A stretch of DNA of 60,000 bases from Lineus longissimus (lineage: Eukaryota > Nemertea > Pilidiophora > Heteronemertea > Lineidae): NCBI RefSeq assembly GCF_910592395.1, contig NC_088308.1:1490001-1550000 (forward strand). Reading direction: 5' to 3'. The translations under genes and the position numbers were made by a program. The number at the start of each line of letters is the position of its first letter. The stretch's first letter is position 1. Below are positions 47,564 to 59,196 of the stretch, piece by piece. The notes below the pieces were generated by a model, which was given only the letters and a program-made list of their open reading frames with translations, ran no database searches and had not been told where the DNA came from.

Positions 47564-48730
47564 GCCTGAACTAACATGCAGCGATCGTTAAAACTTATAC
47601 GTGTGTACCTATTGTATACATCAGATAGCGCTCGAGCGTGCGACTACTGACTATTGGAGTTGCTTGGCGTTAGAAGTAGGAACTAGATATAATTGGACCA
47701 ATATGTCAACGACCGGCGTACCCCTTTAACCATCCAGGCACCAGTGGTTTTCAATATCCTCCCACGCCTCCCGATATGACGAAGGAGTATAAAAAGCCTG
47801 AAGCTCAGGGTGCCCTTTGACTAATTCTGATTGGAAAAGTCACGGTCCGACACTAATATTTTTTTGCCCCGATGCATCCTCGAAAATACCAGCTGCCGAT
47901 TCGAACCATCCTCGGTAGTACTCGAACGCTCGGAATCAGTATAATATGCTGCAGTTTGGATGCGGGGTATGATAATGATAATAATGAAAATGTTGACATC
48001 TTGTACATGGATGATTAGATAACAAGATAAGGAAGAAGAAAAAAAGAAAAAAGCTGCGGCAGATTCACCGGGAGTCGAACCCGTGACCAGCCGATCCACA
48101 GTCAAACACTCTTGGCGCTGAACCGTCAAGGCTTTCATGCTGTGTTGGTGATTTTATTCGCCTCTTATATGCGGTATGCAAACGAGCGCGCCGCAATTGT
48201 GACAGGGTCTCGCAGGTGGCAGAGTACTTTGCCGAAATAGTTCCAAGTAATCGTATATTTCGATAGTTGTACAGATTTTTCTCAACATATCGTATTTATA
48301 TACCTCAGTGATATTAATGATTATCTTTGCAGTTGATTTAACGTTTTAATTGCCGTTTTTAAAGTTTTTAAAAATCGAGGTCAGCAGGGTCAGCAATAAG
48401 TAGTTTTGAAAGAAATAGTAGTTGGCGCCGATGATATCAGCAATATGGTGGATTTCCGCCCCACCCGTGAGATTTGCTCTCGTCACGTCATGAGCACAAT
48501 GAACTGCTTGTGAACTATGCAGAATATGTATCGGCTACCGCTCTCTCCATCATTACCGACGATATGTGCCGGTGCCGGTCGTACGAGGTCGTTTCAATGA
48601 AAGAGACGCACGCCACTGCCGCACCGGTACCTGAGAAAACTTGCCGATTTAGGCAGATTTGCGATGATTGAAACAATACATCTACCTCCTAGTTCATGTA
48701 TTCTCATATGACAAACCCAGTGGACATATA
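47564..48730 (+). repeat. array unit 11 (1,167 bp)
   Basis: It lacks the 6 bp insertion and is the first of a run of units with AATAAGTAG instead of AATAAATAG. Confidence 0.95.
48060..48132 (-). tRNA. tRNA-like sequence, copy 11
   Basis: Core unchanged, no upstream insertion. Confidence 0.5.
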
Positions 48731-49226
48731 GCCTGAACTAACATGCAGCGATCGTTAAAACTTATACGTGTGTACCTATTGTATACATCAGATAGCGCTC
48801 GAGCGTGCGACTACTGACTATTGGAGTTGCTTAGCGTTAGAAGTAGGAACTAGATATAATTGGACCAATATGTCAACGACCGGCGTACCCCTTTAACCAT
48901 CCAGGCACCAGTGGTTTTCAATATCCTCCCACGCCTCCCGATATGACGAAGGAGTATAAAAAGCCTGAAGCTCAGGGTGCCCTTTGACTAATTCTGATTG
49001 GAAAAGTCACGGTCCGACACTAATATTTTTTTGCCCCGATGCATCCTCGAAAATACCAGCTGCCGATTCGAACCATCCTCGGTAGTACTCGAACGCTCGG
49101 AATCAGTATAATATGCTGCAGTTTGGATGCGGGGTATGATAATGATAATAATGAAAATGTTGACATCTTGTACATGGATGATCAGATAACAAGATGAGGA
49201 AGAAGAAAAAAAGAAAAAAGCTGCGG

Positions 49227-49299
49227 CAGATTCACCGGGAGTCGAACCCGTGACCAGCCGATCCACAGTCAAACACTCTTGGCGCTGAACCGTCAAGGC
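49227..49299 (-). tRNA. tRNA-like sequence, copy 12
   Basis: Core unchanged. Confidence 0.5.
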
Positions 49300-49694
49300 T
49301 TTCATGCTGTGTTGGTGATTTTATTCGCCTCTTATATGCGGTATGCAAACGAGCGCGCCGCAATTGTGACAGGGTCTCGCAGGTGGCAGAGTACTTTGCC
49401 GAAATAGTTCCAAGTAATCGTATATTTCGATAGTTGTACAGATTTTTCTCAACATATCGTATTTATATACCTCAGTGATATTAATGATTATCTTTGCAGT
49501 TGATTTAACGTTTTAATTGCCGTTTTTAAAGTTTTTAAAAATCGAGGTCAGCAGGGTCAGCAATAAGTAGTTTTGAAAGAAATAGTAGTTGGCGCCGATG
49601 ATATCAGCAATATGGTGGATTTCCGCCCCACCCGTGAGATTTGCTCTCGTCACGTCATGAGCACAATGAAATGCTTGTGAACTATGCAGAATAT

Positions 49695-49812
49695 GGGTGA
49701 TATGAATAAAGACTAGGAAATGCTTTTATCTAAATCTCCATGTACATTTACACTAGGCCTTCCTGTACAAAACCGGAGTAAAAGCATTTGCTAGTCTTTA
49801 TTCATATCACCC
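49695..49812. mobile_element. hairpin MITE in array, copy 2
   Basis: Same site and sequence as copy 1; unit 12 has a private GAAATGC just upstream. Confidence 0.92.
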
Positions 49813-50514
49813 AATGTATCGGCTACCGCTCTCTCCATCATTACCGACGATATGTGCCGGTGCCGGTCGTACGAGGTCGTTTCAATGAAAGAGACGCACG
49901 CCACTGCCGCACAGGTACCTGAGAAAACTTGCCGATTTAGGCAGATTTGCGATGATTGAAACAATACATCTACCTCCTAGTCCATGTATTCTCATATGAC
50001 AAACCCAGTGGACATATAGCCTGAACTAACATGCAGCGATCGTTAAAACTTATACGTGTGTACCTATTGTATACATCAGATAGCGCTCGAGCGTGCGACT
50101 ACTGACTATTGGAGTTGCTTGGCGTTAGAAGTAGGAACTAGATATAATTGGACCAATATGTCAACGACCGGCGTACCCATTTAACCATCCAGGCACCAGT
50201 GGTTTTCAATATCCTCCCACGCCTCCCGATATGACGAAGGAGTATAAAAAGCCTGAAGCTCAGGGTGCCCTTTGACTAATTCTGATTGGAAAAGTCACGG
50301 TCCGACACTAATATTTTTTTGCCCCGATGCATCCTCGAAAATACCAGCTGCCGATTCGAACCATCCTCGGTAGTACTCGAACGCTCGGAATCAGTATAAT
50401 ATGCTGCAGTTTGGATGCGGGGTATGATAATGATAATAATGAAAATGTTGCCATCTTGTACATGGATGATTAGATAACAAGATAAGGAAGAAGAAAAAAA
50501 GAAAAAAGCTGCGG

Positions 50515-50587
50515 CAGATTCACCGGGAGTCGAACCCGTGACCAGCCAATCCACAGTCAAAGACTCTTGGCGCTGAACCGTCAAGGC
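50515..50587 (-). tRNA. tRNA-like sequence, copy 13 (two substitutions)
   Basis: This is the most divergent copy in its core: one substitution in the 3' anticodon-stem region (CCAATCC on plus) and one in the 5' half (AAAGACTC for AAACACTC). Confidence 0.48.
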
Positions 50588-51069
50588 TTTCATGCTGTGT
50601 TGGTGATTTTATTCGCCGCTTATATGCGGTATGCAAACGAGCGCGCCGCAATTGTGACAGGGTCTCGCAGGTGGCAGAGTACTTTGCCGAAATAGTTCCA
50701 AGTAATCGTATATTTCGATAGTTGTACAGATTTTTCTCAACATATCGTATTTATATACCTCAGTGATATTTATGATTATCTTTGCAGTTGATTTAACGTT
50801 TTAATTGCCGTTTTTAAAGTTTTTAAAAATCGAGGTCAGCAGGGTCAACAATAAATAGTTTTGAAAGAAATAGTAGTTGGCGCCGATGATATCAGCAATA
50901 TTCTGCCGATTCGAACCATCCTCGGTAGTACTCGAACGCTCGGAATCAGTATAATATGCTCCAGTTTGGATGCGGGGTATGATAATGATAATAATGAAAA
51001 TGTTGACATCTTGTACATGGATGATCAGATAACAAGATGAGGAAGAAGAAAAAAAGAAAAAAGCTGCGG

Positions 51070-51142
51070 CAGATTCACCGGGAGTCGAACCCGTGACCAG
51101 CCGATCCACAGTCAAACACTCTTGGCGCTGAACCGTCAAGGC
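51070..51142 (-). tRNA. tRNA-like sequence, copy 14
   Basis: Lies in the partial duplication of unit 13, 555 bp from copy 13. Core unchanged. Confidence 0.5.
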
Positions 51143-51537
51143 TTTCATGCTGTGTTGGTGATTTTATTCGCCTCTTATATGCGGTATGCAAACGAGCGCG
51201 CCGCAATTGTGACAGGGTCTCGCAGGTGGCAGAGTACTTTGCCGAAATAGTTCCAAGTAATCGTATATTTCGATAGTTGTACAGATTTTTCTCAACATAT
51301 CGTATTTATATACCTCAGTGATATTAATGATTATCTTTGCAGTTGATTTAACGTTTTAATTGCCGTTTTTAAAGTTTTTAAAAATCGAGGTCAGCAGGGT
51401 CAGCAATAAGTAGTTTTGAAAGAAATAGTAGTTGGCGCCGATGATATCAGCAATATGGTGGATTTCCGCCCCACCCGTGAGATTTGCTCTCGTCACGTCA
51501 TGAGCACAATGAACTGCTTGTGAACTGTGCAGAATAT

Positions 51538-51655
51538 GGGTGATATGAATAAAGACTAGGAAATGCTTTTATCTAAATCTCCATGTACATTTACACTAGG
51601 CCTTCCTGTACAAAACCGGAGTAAAAGCATTTGCTAGTCTTTATTCATATCACCC
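51538..51655. mobile_element. hairpin MITE in array, copy 3
   Basis: Same site; flanked by the GAACTGTGC variant. Confidence 0.92.
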
Positions 51656-52342
51656 AATGTATCGGCTACCGCTCTCTCCATCATTACCGACGATATGTGC
51701 CGGTGCCGGTCGTACGAGGTCGTTTCAATGAAAGAGACGCACGCCACTGCCGCACCGGTACCTGAGAAAACTTGCCGATTTAGGCAGATTTGCGATGATT
51801 GAAACAATACATCTACCTCCTAGTTCATGTATTCTCATATGACAAACCCAGTGGACATATAGCCTGAACTAACATGCAGCGATCGTTAAAACTTATACGT
51901 GTGTACCTATTGTATACATCAGATAGCGCTCGAGCGTGCGACTACTGACTATTGGAGTTGCTTGGCGTTAGAAGTAGGAACTAGATATAATTGGACCAAT
52001 ATGTCAACGACCGGCGTACCCCTTTAACCATCCAGGCACCAGTGGTTTTCAATATCCTCCCACGCCTCCCGATATGACGAAGGAGTATAAAAAGCCTGAA
52101 GCTCAGGGTGCCCTTTGACTAATTCTGATTGGAAAAGTCACGGTCCGACACTAATATTTTTTTGCCCCGATGCATCCTCGAAAATACCAGCTGCCGATTC
52201 GAACCATCCTCGGTAGTACTCGAACGCTCGGAATCAGTTTGGATGCGGGGTATGATAATGATAATAATGAAAATGTTGACATCTTGTACATGGATGATCA
52301 GATAACAAGATGAGGAAGAAGAAAAAAAGAAAAAAGCTGCGG

Positions 52343-52415
52343 CAGATTCACCGGGAGTCGAACCCGTGACCAGCCGATCCACAGTCAAACACTCTTGGCG
52401 CTGAACCGTCAAGGC
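52343..52415 (-). tRNA. tRNA-like sequence, copy 15
   Basis: Core unchanged; the 15 bp deletion of the unit lies about 100 bp downstream of its 3' end. Confidence 0.5.
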
Positions 52416-52810
52416 TTTCATGCTGTGTTGGTGATTTTATTCGCCTCTTATATGCGGTATGCAAACGAGCGCGCCGCAATTGTGACAGGGTCTCGCAGGT
52501 GGCAGAGTACTTTGCCGAAATAGTTCCAAGTAATCGTATATTTCGATAGTTGTACAGATTTTTCTCAACATATCGTATTTATATACCTCAGTGATATTAA
52601 TGATTATCTTTGCAGTTGATTTAACGTTTTAATTGCCGTTTTTAAAGTTTTTAAAAATCGAGGTCAGCAGGGTCAGCAATAAGTAGTTTTGAAAGAAATA
52701 GTAGTTGGCGCCGATGATATCAGCAATATGGTGGATTTCCGCCCCACCCGTGAGATTTGCTCTCGTCACGTCATGAGCACAATGAACTGCTTGTGAACTA
52801 TGCAGAATAT

Positions 52811-52928
52811 GGGTGATATGAATAAAGACTAGGAAATGCTTTTATCTAAATCTCCATGTACATTTACACTAGGCCTTCCTGTACAAAACCGGAGTAAAAG
52901 CATTTGCTAGTCTTTATTCATATCACCC
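52811..52928. mobile_element. hairpin MITE in array, copy 4
   Basis: Same site; flanked by GAACTATGC. Confidence 0.92.
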
Positions 52929-53134
52929 AATGTATCGGCTACCGCTCTCTCCATCATTACCGACGATATGTGCCGGTGCCGGTCGTACGAGGTCGTTTCA
53001 ATGAAAGAGACGCACGCCACTGCCGCACCGGTACCTGAGAAAACTTGCCGATTTAGGCAGATTTGCGATGATTGAAACAATACATCTACCTCCTAGTCCA
53101 TGTATTCTCATATGACAAACCCAGTGGACATATA

Positions 53135-54301
53135 GCCTGAACTAACATGCAGCGATCGTTAAAACTTATACGTGTGTACCTATTGTATACATCAGATAGC
53201 GCTCGAGCGTGCGACTACTGACTATTGGAGTTGCTTGGCGTTAGAAGTAGGAACTAGATATAATTGGACCAATATGTCAACGACCGGCGTACCCCTTTAA
53301 CCATCCAGGCACCAGTGGTTTTCAATATCCTCCCACGCCTCCCGATATGACGAAGGAGTATAAAAAGCCTGAAGCTCAGGGTGCCCTTTGACTAATTCTG
53401 ATTGGAAAAGTCACGGTCCGACACTAATATTTTTTTGCCCCGATGCATCCTCGAAAATACCAGCTGCCGATTCGAACCATCCTCGGTAGTACTCGAACGC
53501 TCGGAATCAGTATAATATGCTGCAGTTTGGATGCGGGGTATGATAATGATAATAATGAAAATGTTGACATCTTGTACATGGATGATTAGATAACAAGATA
53601 AGGAAGAAGAAAAAAAGAAAAAAGCTGCGGCAGATTCACCGGGAGTCGAACCCGTGACCAGCCGATCCACAGTCAAACACTCTTGGCGCTGAACCGTCAA
53701 GGCTTTCATGCTGTGTTGGTGATTTTATTCGCCTCTTATATGCGGTATGCAAACGAGCGCGCCGCAATTGTGACAGGGTCTCGCAGGTGGCAGAGTACTT
53801 TGCCGAAATAGTTCCAAGTAATCGTATATTTCGATAGTTGTACAGATTTTTCTCAACATATCGTATTTATATACCTCAGTGATATTAATGATTATCTTTG
53901 CAGTTGATTTAACGTTTTAATTGCCGTTTTTAAAGTTTTTAAAAATCGAGGTCAGCAGGGTCAGCAATAAGTAGTTTTGAAAGAAATAGTAGTTGGCGCC
54001 GATGATATCAGCAATATGGTGGATTTCCGCCCCACCCGTGAGATTTGCTCTCGTCACGTCATGAGCACAATGAACTGCTTGTGAACTATGCAGAATATGT
54101 ATCGGCTACCGCTCTCTCCATCATTACCGACGATATGTGCCGGTGCCGGTCGTACGAGGTCGTTTCAATGAAAGAGACGCACGCCACTGCCGCACCGGTA
54201 CCTGAGAAAACTTGCCGATTTAGGCAGATTTGCGATGATTGAAACAATACATCTACCTCCTAGTTCATGTATTCTCATATGACAAACCCAGTGGACATCT
54301 A
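53135..54301 (+). repeat. array unit 15 (1,167 bp)
   Basis: Base length, with AGATAAGG and AATAAGTAG. It is the middle member of the first higher-order repeat. Confidence 0.95.
53631..53703 (-). tRNA. tRNA-like sequence, copy 16
   Basis: Core unchanged. Confidence 0.5.
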
Positions 54302-54797
54302 GCCTGAACTAACATGCAGCGATCGTTAAAACTTATACGTGTGTACCTATTGTATACATCAGATAGCGCTCGAGCGTGCGACTACTGACTATTGGAGTTG
54401 CTTAGCGTTAGAAGTAGGAACTAGATATAATTGGACCAATATGTCAACGACCGGCGTACCCCTTTAACCATCCAGGCACCAGTGGTTTTCAATATCCTCC
54501 CACGCCTCCCGATATGACGAAGGAGTATAAAAAGCCTGAAGCTCAGGGTGCCCTTTGACTAATTCTGATTGGAAAAGTCACGGTCCGACACTAATATTTT
54601 TTTGCCCCGATGCATCCTCGAAAATACCAGCTGCCGATTCGAACCATCCTCGGTAGTACTCGAACGCTCGGAATCAGTATAATATGCTGCAGTTTGGATG
54701 CGGGGTATGATAATGATAATAATGAAAATGTTGACATCTTGTACATGGATGATTAGATAACAAGATGAGGAAGAAGAAAAAAAGAAAAAAGCTGCGG

Positions 54798-54870
54798 CAG
54801 ATTCACCGGGAGTCGAACCCGTGACCAGCCGATCCACAGTCAAACACTCTTGGCGCTGAACCGTCAAGGC
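54798..54870 (-). tRNA. tRNA-like sequence, copy 17
   Basis: Core unchanged. Confidence 0.5.
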
Positions 54871-55265
54871 TTTCATGCTGTGTTGGTGATTTTATTCGCC
54901 TCTTATATGCGGTATGCAAACGAGCGCGCCGCAATTGTGACAGGGTCTCGCAGGTGGCAGAGTACTTTGCCGAAATAGTTCCAAGTAATCGTATATTTCG
55001 ATAGTTGTACAGATTTTTCTCAACATATCGTATTTATATACCTCAGTGATATTAATGATTATCTTTGCAGTTGATTTAACGTTTTAATTGCCGTTTTTAA
55101 AGTTTTTAAAAATCGAGGTCAGCAGGGTCAGCAATAAGTAGTTTTGAAAGAAATAGTAGTTGGCGCCGATGATATCAGCAATATGGTGGATTTCCGCCCC
55201 ACCCGTGAGATTTGCTCTCGTCACGTCATGAGCACAATGAACTGCTTGTGAACTGTGCAGAATAT

Positions 55266-55383
55266 GGGTGATATGAATAAAGACTAGGAAATGCTTTTAT
55301 CTAAATCTCCATGTACATTTACACTAGGCCTTCCTGTACAAAACCGGAGTAAAAGCATTTGCTAGTCTTTATTCATATCACCC
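55266..55383. mobile_element. hairpin MITE in array, copy 5
   Basis: Same site; offset 3,728 bp from copy 3, with the same GAACTGTGC flank. Confidence 0.92.
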
Positions 55384-56070
55384 AATGTATCGGCTACCGC
55401 TCTCTCCATCATTACCGACGATATGTGCCGGTGCCGGTCGTACGAGGTCGTTTCAATGAAAGAGACGCACGCCACTGCCGCACCGGTACCTGAGAAAACT
55501 TGCCGATTTAGGCAGATTTGCGATGATTGAAACAATACATCTACCTCCTAGTTCATGTATTCTCATATGACAAACCCAGTGGACATATAGCCTGAACTAA
55601 CATGCAGCGATCGTTAAAACTTATACGTGTGTACCTATTGTATACATCAGATAGCGCTCGAGCGTGCGACTACTGACTATTGGAGTTGCTTGGCGTTAGA
55701 AGTAGGAACTAGATATAATTGGACCAATATGTCAACGACCGGCGTACCCCTTTAACCATCCAGGCACCAGTGGTTTTCAATATCCTCCCACGCCTCCCGA
55801 TATGACGAAGGAGTATAAAAAGCCTGAAGCTCAGGGTGCCCTTTGACTAATTCTGATTGGAAAAGTCACGGTCCGACACTAATATTTTTTTGCCCCGATG
55901 CATCCTCGAAAATACCAGCTGCCGATTCGAACCATCCTCGGTAGTACTCGAACGCTCGGAATCAGTTTGGATGCGGGGTATGATAATGATAATAATGAAA
56001 ATGTTGACATCTTGTACATGGATGATTAGATAACAAGATGAGGAAGAAGAAAAAAAGAAAAAAGCTGCGG

Positions 56071-56143
56071 CAGATTCACCGGGAGTCGAACCCGTGACCA
56101 GCCGATCCACAGTCAAACACTCTTGGCGCTGAACCGTCAAGGC
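56071..56143 (-). tRNA. tRNA-like sequence, copy 18
   Basis: Core unchanged; in a unit with the 15 bp deletion. Confidence 0.5.
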
Positions 56144-56538
56144 TTTCATGCTGTGTTGGTGATTTTATTCGCCTCTTATATGCGGTATGCAAACGAGCGC
56201 GCCGCAATTGTGACAGGGTCTCGCAGGTGGCAGAGTACTTTGCCGAAATAGTTCCAAGTAATCGTATATTTCGATAGTTGTACAGATTTTTCTCAACATA
56301 TCGTATTTATATACCTCAGTGATATTAATGATTATCTTTGCAGTTGATTTAACGTTTTAATTGCCGTTTTTAAAGTTTTTAAAAATCGAGGTCAGCAGGG
56401 TCAGCAATAAGTAGTTTTGAAAGAAATAGTAGTTGGCGCCGATGATATCAGCAATATGGTGGATTTCCGCCCCACCCGTGAGATTTGCTCTCGTCACGTC
56501 ATGAGCACAATGAACTGCTTGTGAACTATGCAGAATAT

Positions 56539-56656
56539 GGGTGATATGAATAAAGACTAGGAAATGCTTTTATCTAAATCTCCATGTACATTTACACTAG
56601 GCCTTCCTGTACAAAACCGGAGTAAAAGCATTTGCTAGTCTTTATTCATATCACCC
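56539..56656. mobile_element. hairpin MITE in array, copy 6
   Basis: Same site; offset 3,728 bp from copy 4. Confidence 0.92.
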
Positions 56657-56862
56657 AATGTATCGGCTACCGCTCTCTCCATCATTACCGACGATATGTG
56701 CCGGTGCCGGTCGTACGAGGTCGTTTCAATGAAAGAGACGCACGCCACTGCCGCACCGGTACCTGAGAAAACTTGCCGATTTAGGCAGATTTGCGATGAT
56801 TGAAACAATACATCTACCTCCTAGTCCATGTATTCTCATATGACAAACCCAGTGGACATATA

Positions 56863-58029
56863 GCCTGAACTAACATGCAGCGATCGTTAAAACTTATACG
56901 TGTGTACCTATTGTATACATCAGATAGCGCTCGAGCGTGCGACTACTGACTATTGGAGTTGCTTGGCGTTAGAAGTAGGAACTAGATATAATTGGACCAA
57001 TATGTCAACGACCGGCGTACCCCTTTAACCATCCAGGCACCAGTGGTTTTCAATATCCTCCCACGCCTCCCGATATGACGAAGGAGTATAAAAAGCCTGA
57101 AGCTCAGGGTGCCCTTTGACTAATTCTGATTGGAAAAGTCACGGTCCGACACTAATATTTTTTTGCCCCGATGCATCCTCGAAAATACCAGCTGCCGATT
57201 CGAACCATCCTCGGTAGTACTCGAACGCTCGGAATCAGTATAATATGCTGCAGTTTGGATGCGGGGTATGATAATGATAATAATGAAAATGTTGACATCT
57301 TGTACATGGATGATTAGATAACAAGATAAGGAAGAAGAAAAAAAGAAAAAAGCTGCGGCAGATTCACCGGGAGTCGAACCCGTGACCAGCCGATCCACAG
57401 TCAAACACTCTTGGCGCTGAACCGTCAAGGCTTTCATGCTGTGTTGGTGATTTTATTCGCCTCTTATATGCGGTATGCAAACGAGCGCGCCGCAATTGTG
57501 ACAGGGTCTCGCAGGTGGCAGAGTACTTTGCCGAAATAGTTCCAAGTAATCGTATATTTCGATAGTTGTACAGATTTTTCTCAACATATCGTATTTATAT
57601 ACCTCAGTGATATTAATGATTATCTTTGCAGTTGATTTAACGTTTTAATTGCCGTTTTTAAAGTTTTTAAAAATCGAGGTCAGCAGGGTCAGCAATAAGT
57701 AGTTTTGAAAGAAATAGTAGTTGGCGCCGATGATATCAGCAATATGGTGGATTTCCGCCCCACCCGTGAGATTTGCTCTCGTCACGTCATGAGCACAATG
57801 AACTGCTTGTGAACTATGCAGAATATGTATCGGCTACCGCTCTCTCCATCATTACCGACGATATGTGCCGGTGCCGGTCGTACGAGGTCGTTTCAATGAA
57901 AGAGACGCACGCCACTGCCGCACCGGTACCTGAGAAAACTTGCCGATTTAGGCAGATTTGCGATGATTGAAACAATACATCTACCTCCTAGTTCATGTAT
58001 TCTCATATGACAAACCCAGTGGACATATA
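56863..58029 (+). repeat. array unit 18 (1,167 bp)
   Basis: It repeats unit 15 at an offset of 3,728 bp. Confidence 0.95.
57359..57431 (-). tRNA. tRNA-like sequence, copy 19
   Basis: Core unchanged. Confidence 0.5.
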
Positions 58030-59196
58030 GCCTGAACTAACATGCAGCGATCGTTAAAACTTATACGTGTGTACCTATTGTATACATCAGATAGCGCTCG
58101 AGCGTGCGACTACTGACTATTGGAGTTGCTTAGCGTTAGAAGTAGGAACTAGATATAATTGGACCAATATGTCAACGACCGGCGTACCCCTTTAACCATC
58201 CAGGCACCAGTGGTTTTCAATATCCTCCCACGCCTCCCGATATGACGAAGGAGTATAAAAAGCCTGAAGCTCAGGGTGCCCTTTGACTAATTCTGATTGG
58301 AAAAGTCACGGTCCGACACTAATATTTTTTTGCCCCGATGCATCCTCGAAAATACCAGCTGCCGATTCGAACCATCCTCGGTAGTACTCGAACGCTCGGA
58401 ATCAGTATAATATGCTGCAGTTTGGATGCGGGGTATGATAATGATAATAATGAAAATGTTGACATCTTGTACATGGATGATTAGATAACAAGATGAGGAA
58501 GAAGAAAAAAAGAAAAAAGCTGCGGCAGATTCACCGGGAGTCGAACCCGTGACCAGCCGATCCACAGTCAAACACTCTTGGCGCTGAACCGTCAAGGCTT
58601 TCATGCTGTGTTGGTGATTTTATTCGCCTCTTATATGCGGTATGCAAACGAGCGCGCCGCAATTGTGACAGGGTCTCGCAGGTGGCAGAGTACTTTGCCG
58701 AAATAGTTCCAAGTAATCGTATATTTCGATAGTTGTACAGATTTTTCTCAACATTTCGTATTTATATACCTCAGTGATATTAATGATTATCTTTGCAGTT
58801 GATTTAACGTTTTAATTGCCGTTTTTAAAGTTTTTAAAAATCGAGGTCAGCAGGGTCAGCAATAAATAGTTTTGAAAGAAATAGTAGTTGGCGCCGATGA
58901 TATCAGCAATATGGTGGATTTCCGCCCCACCCGTGAGATTTGCTCTCGTCACGTCATGAGCACAATGAACTGCTTGTGAACTATGCAGAATATGTATCGG
59001 CTACCGCTCTCTCCATCATTACCGACGATATGTGCCGGTGCCGGTCGTACGAGGTCGTTTCAATGAAAGAGACGCACGCCACTGCCGCACCGGTACCTGA
59101 GAAAACTTGCCGATTTAGGCAGATTTGCGATGATTGAAACAATACATCTACCTCCTAGTTCATGTATTCTCATATGACAAACCCTGTGGACATATA
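58030..59196 (+). repeat. array unit 19 (1,167 bp, apparent chimera)
   Basis: Its left half matches unit 16 (GCTTAGCG, AGATGAGG) while its right half has AATAAATAG and lacks the hairpin, like units 1-10. It has a private ACATTTCG change. Confidence 0.93.
58526..58598 (-). tRNA. tRNA-like sequence, copy 20
   Basis: Core unchanged. Confidence 0.5.

Larger units (their letters stand above)
48731..50018 (+). repeat. array unit 12 (1,288 bp, hairpin element)
   Basis: It shares GCTTAGCG and AGATGAGG with units 16 and 19. The hairpin element is at 49,695, and CTAGTCCATG follows, as after units 14 and 17. Confidence 0.95.
50019..51861 (+). repeat. array unit 13 (compound, 1,843 bp)
   Basis: A 555 bp partial duplication begins at the junction CAGCAATAT|TCTGCCGATTCG (about 50,900), so the unit has two tRNA-like copies (50,515 and 51,070). 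The hairpin element is at 51,538. The junction is the same as in unit 2. Confidence 0.95.
51862..53134 (+). repeat. array unit 14 (1,273 bp, hairpin element, 15 bp deletion)
   Basis: The 15 bp TATAATATGCTGCAG is missing after GGAATCAG near 52,237. The hairpin element is at 52,811. Confidence 0.95.
54302..55589 (+). repeat. array unit 16 (1,288 bp, hairpin element)
   Basis: It has GCTTAGCG, AGATGAGG and GAACTGTGC just before the hairpin at 55,266; the GAACTGTGC change is shared with the hairpin half of unit 13. Confidence 0.95.
55590..56862 (+). repeat. array unit 17 (1,273 bp, hairpin element, 15 bp deletion)
   Basis: It repeats unit 14 at an offset of 3,728 bp, with the same 15 bp deletion and CTAGTCCATG. 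The hairpin is at 56,539. Confidence 0.95.
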
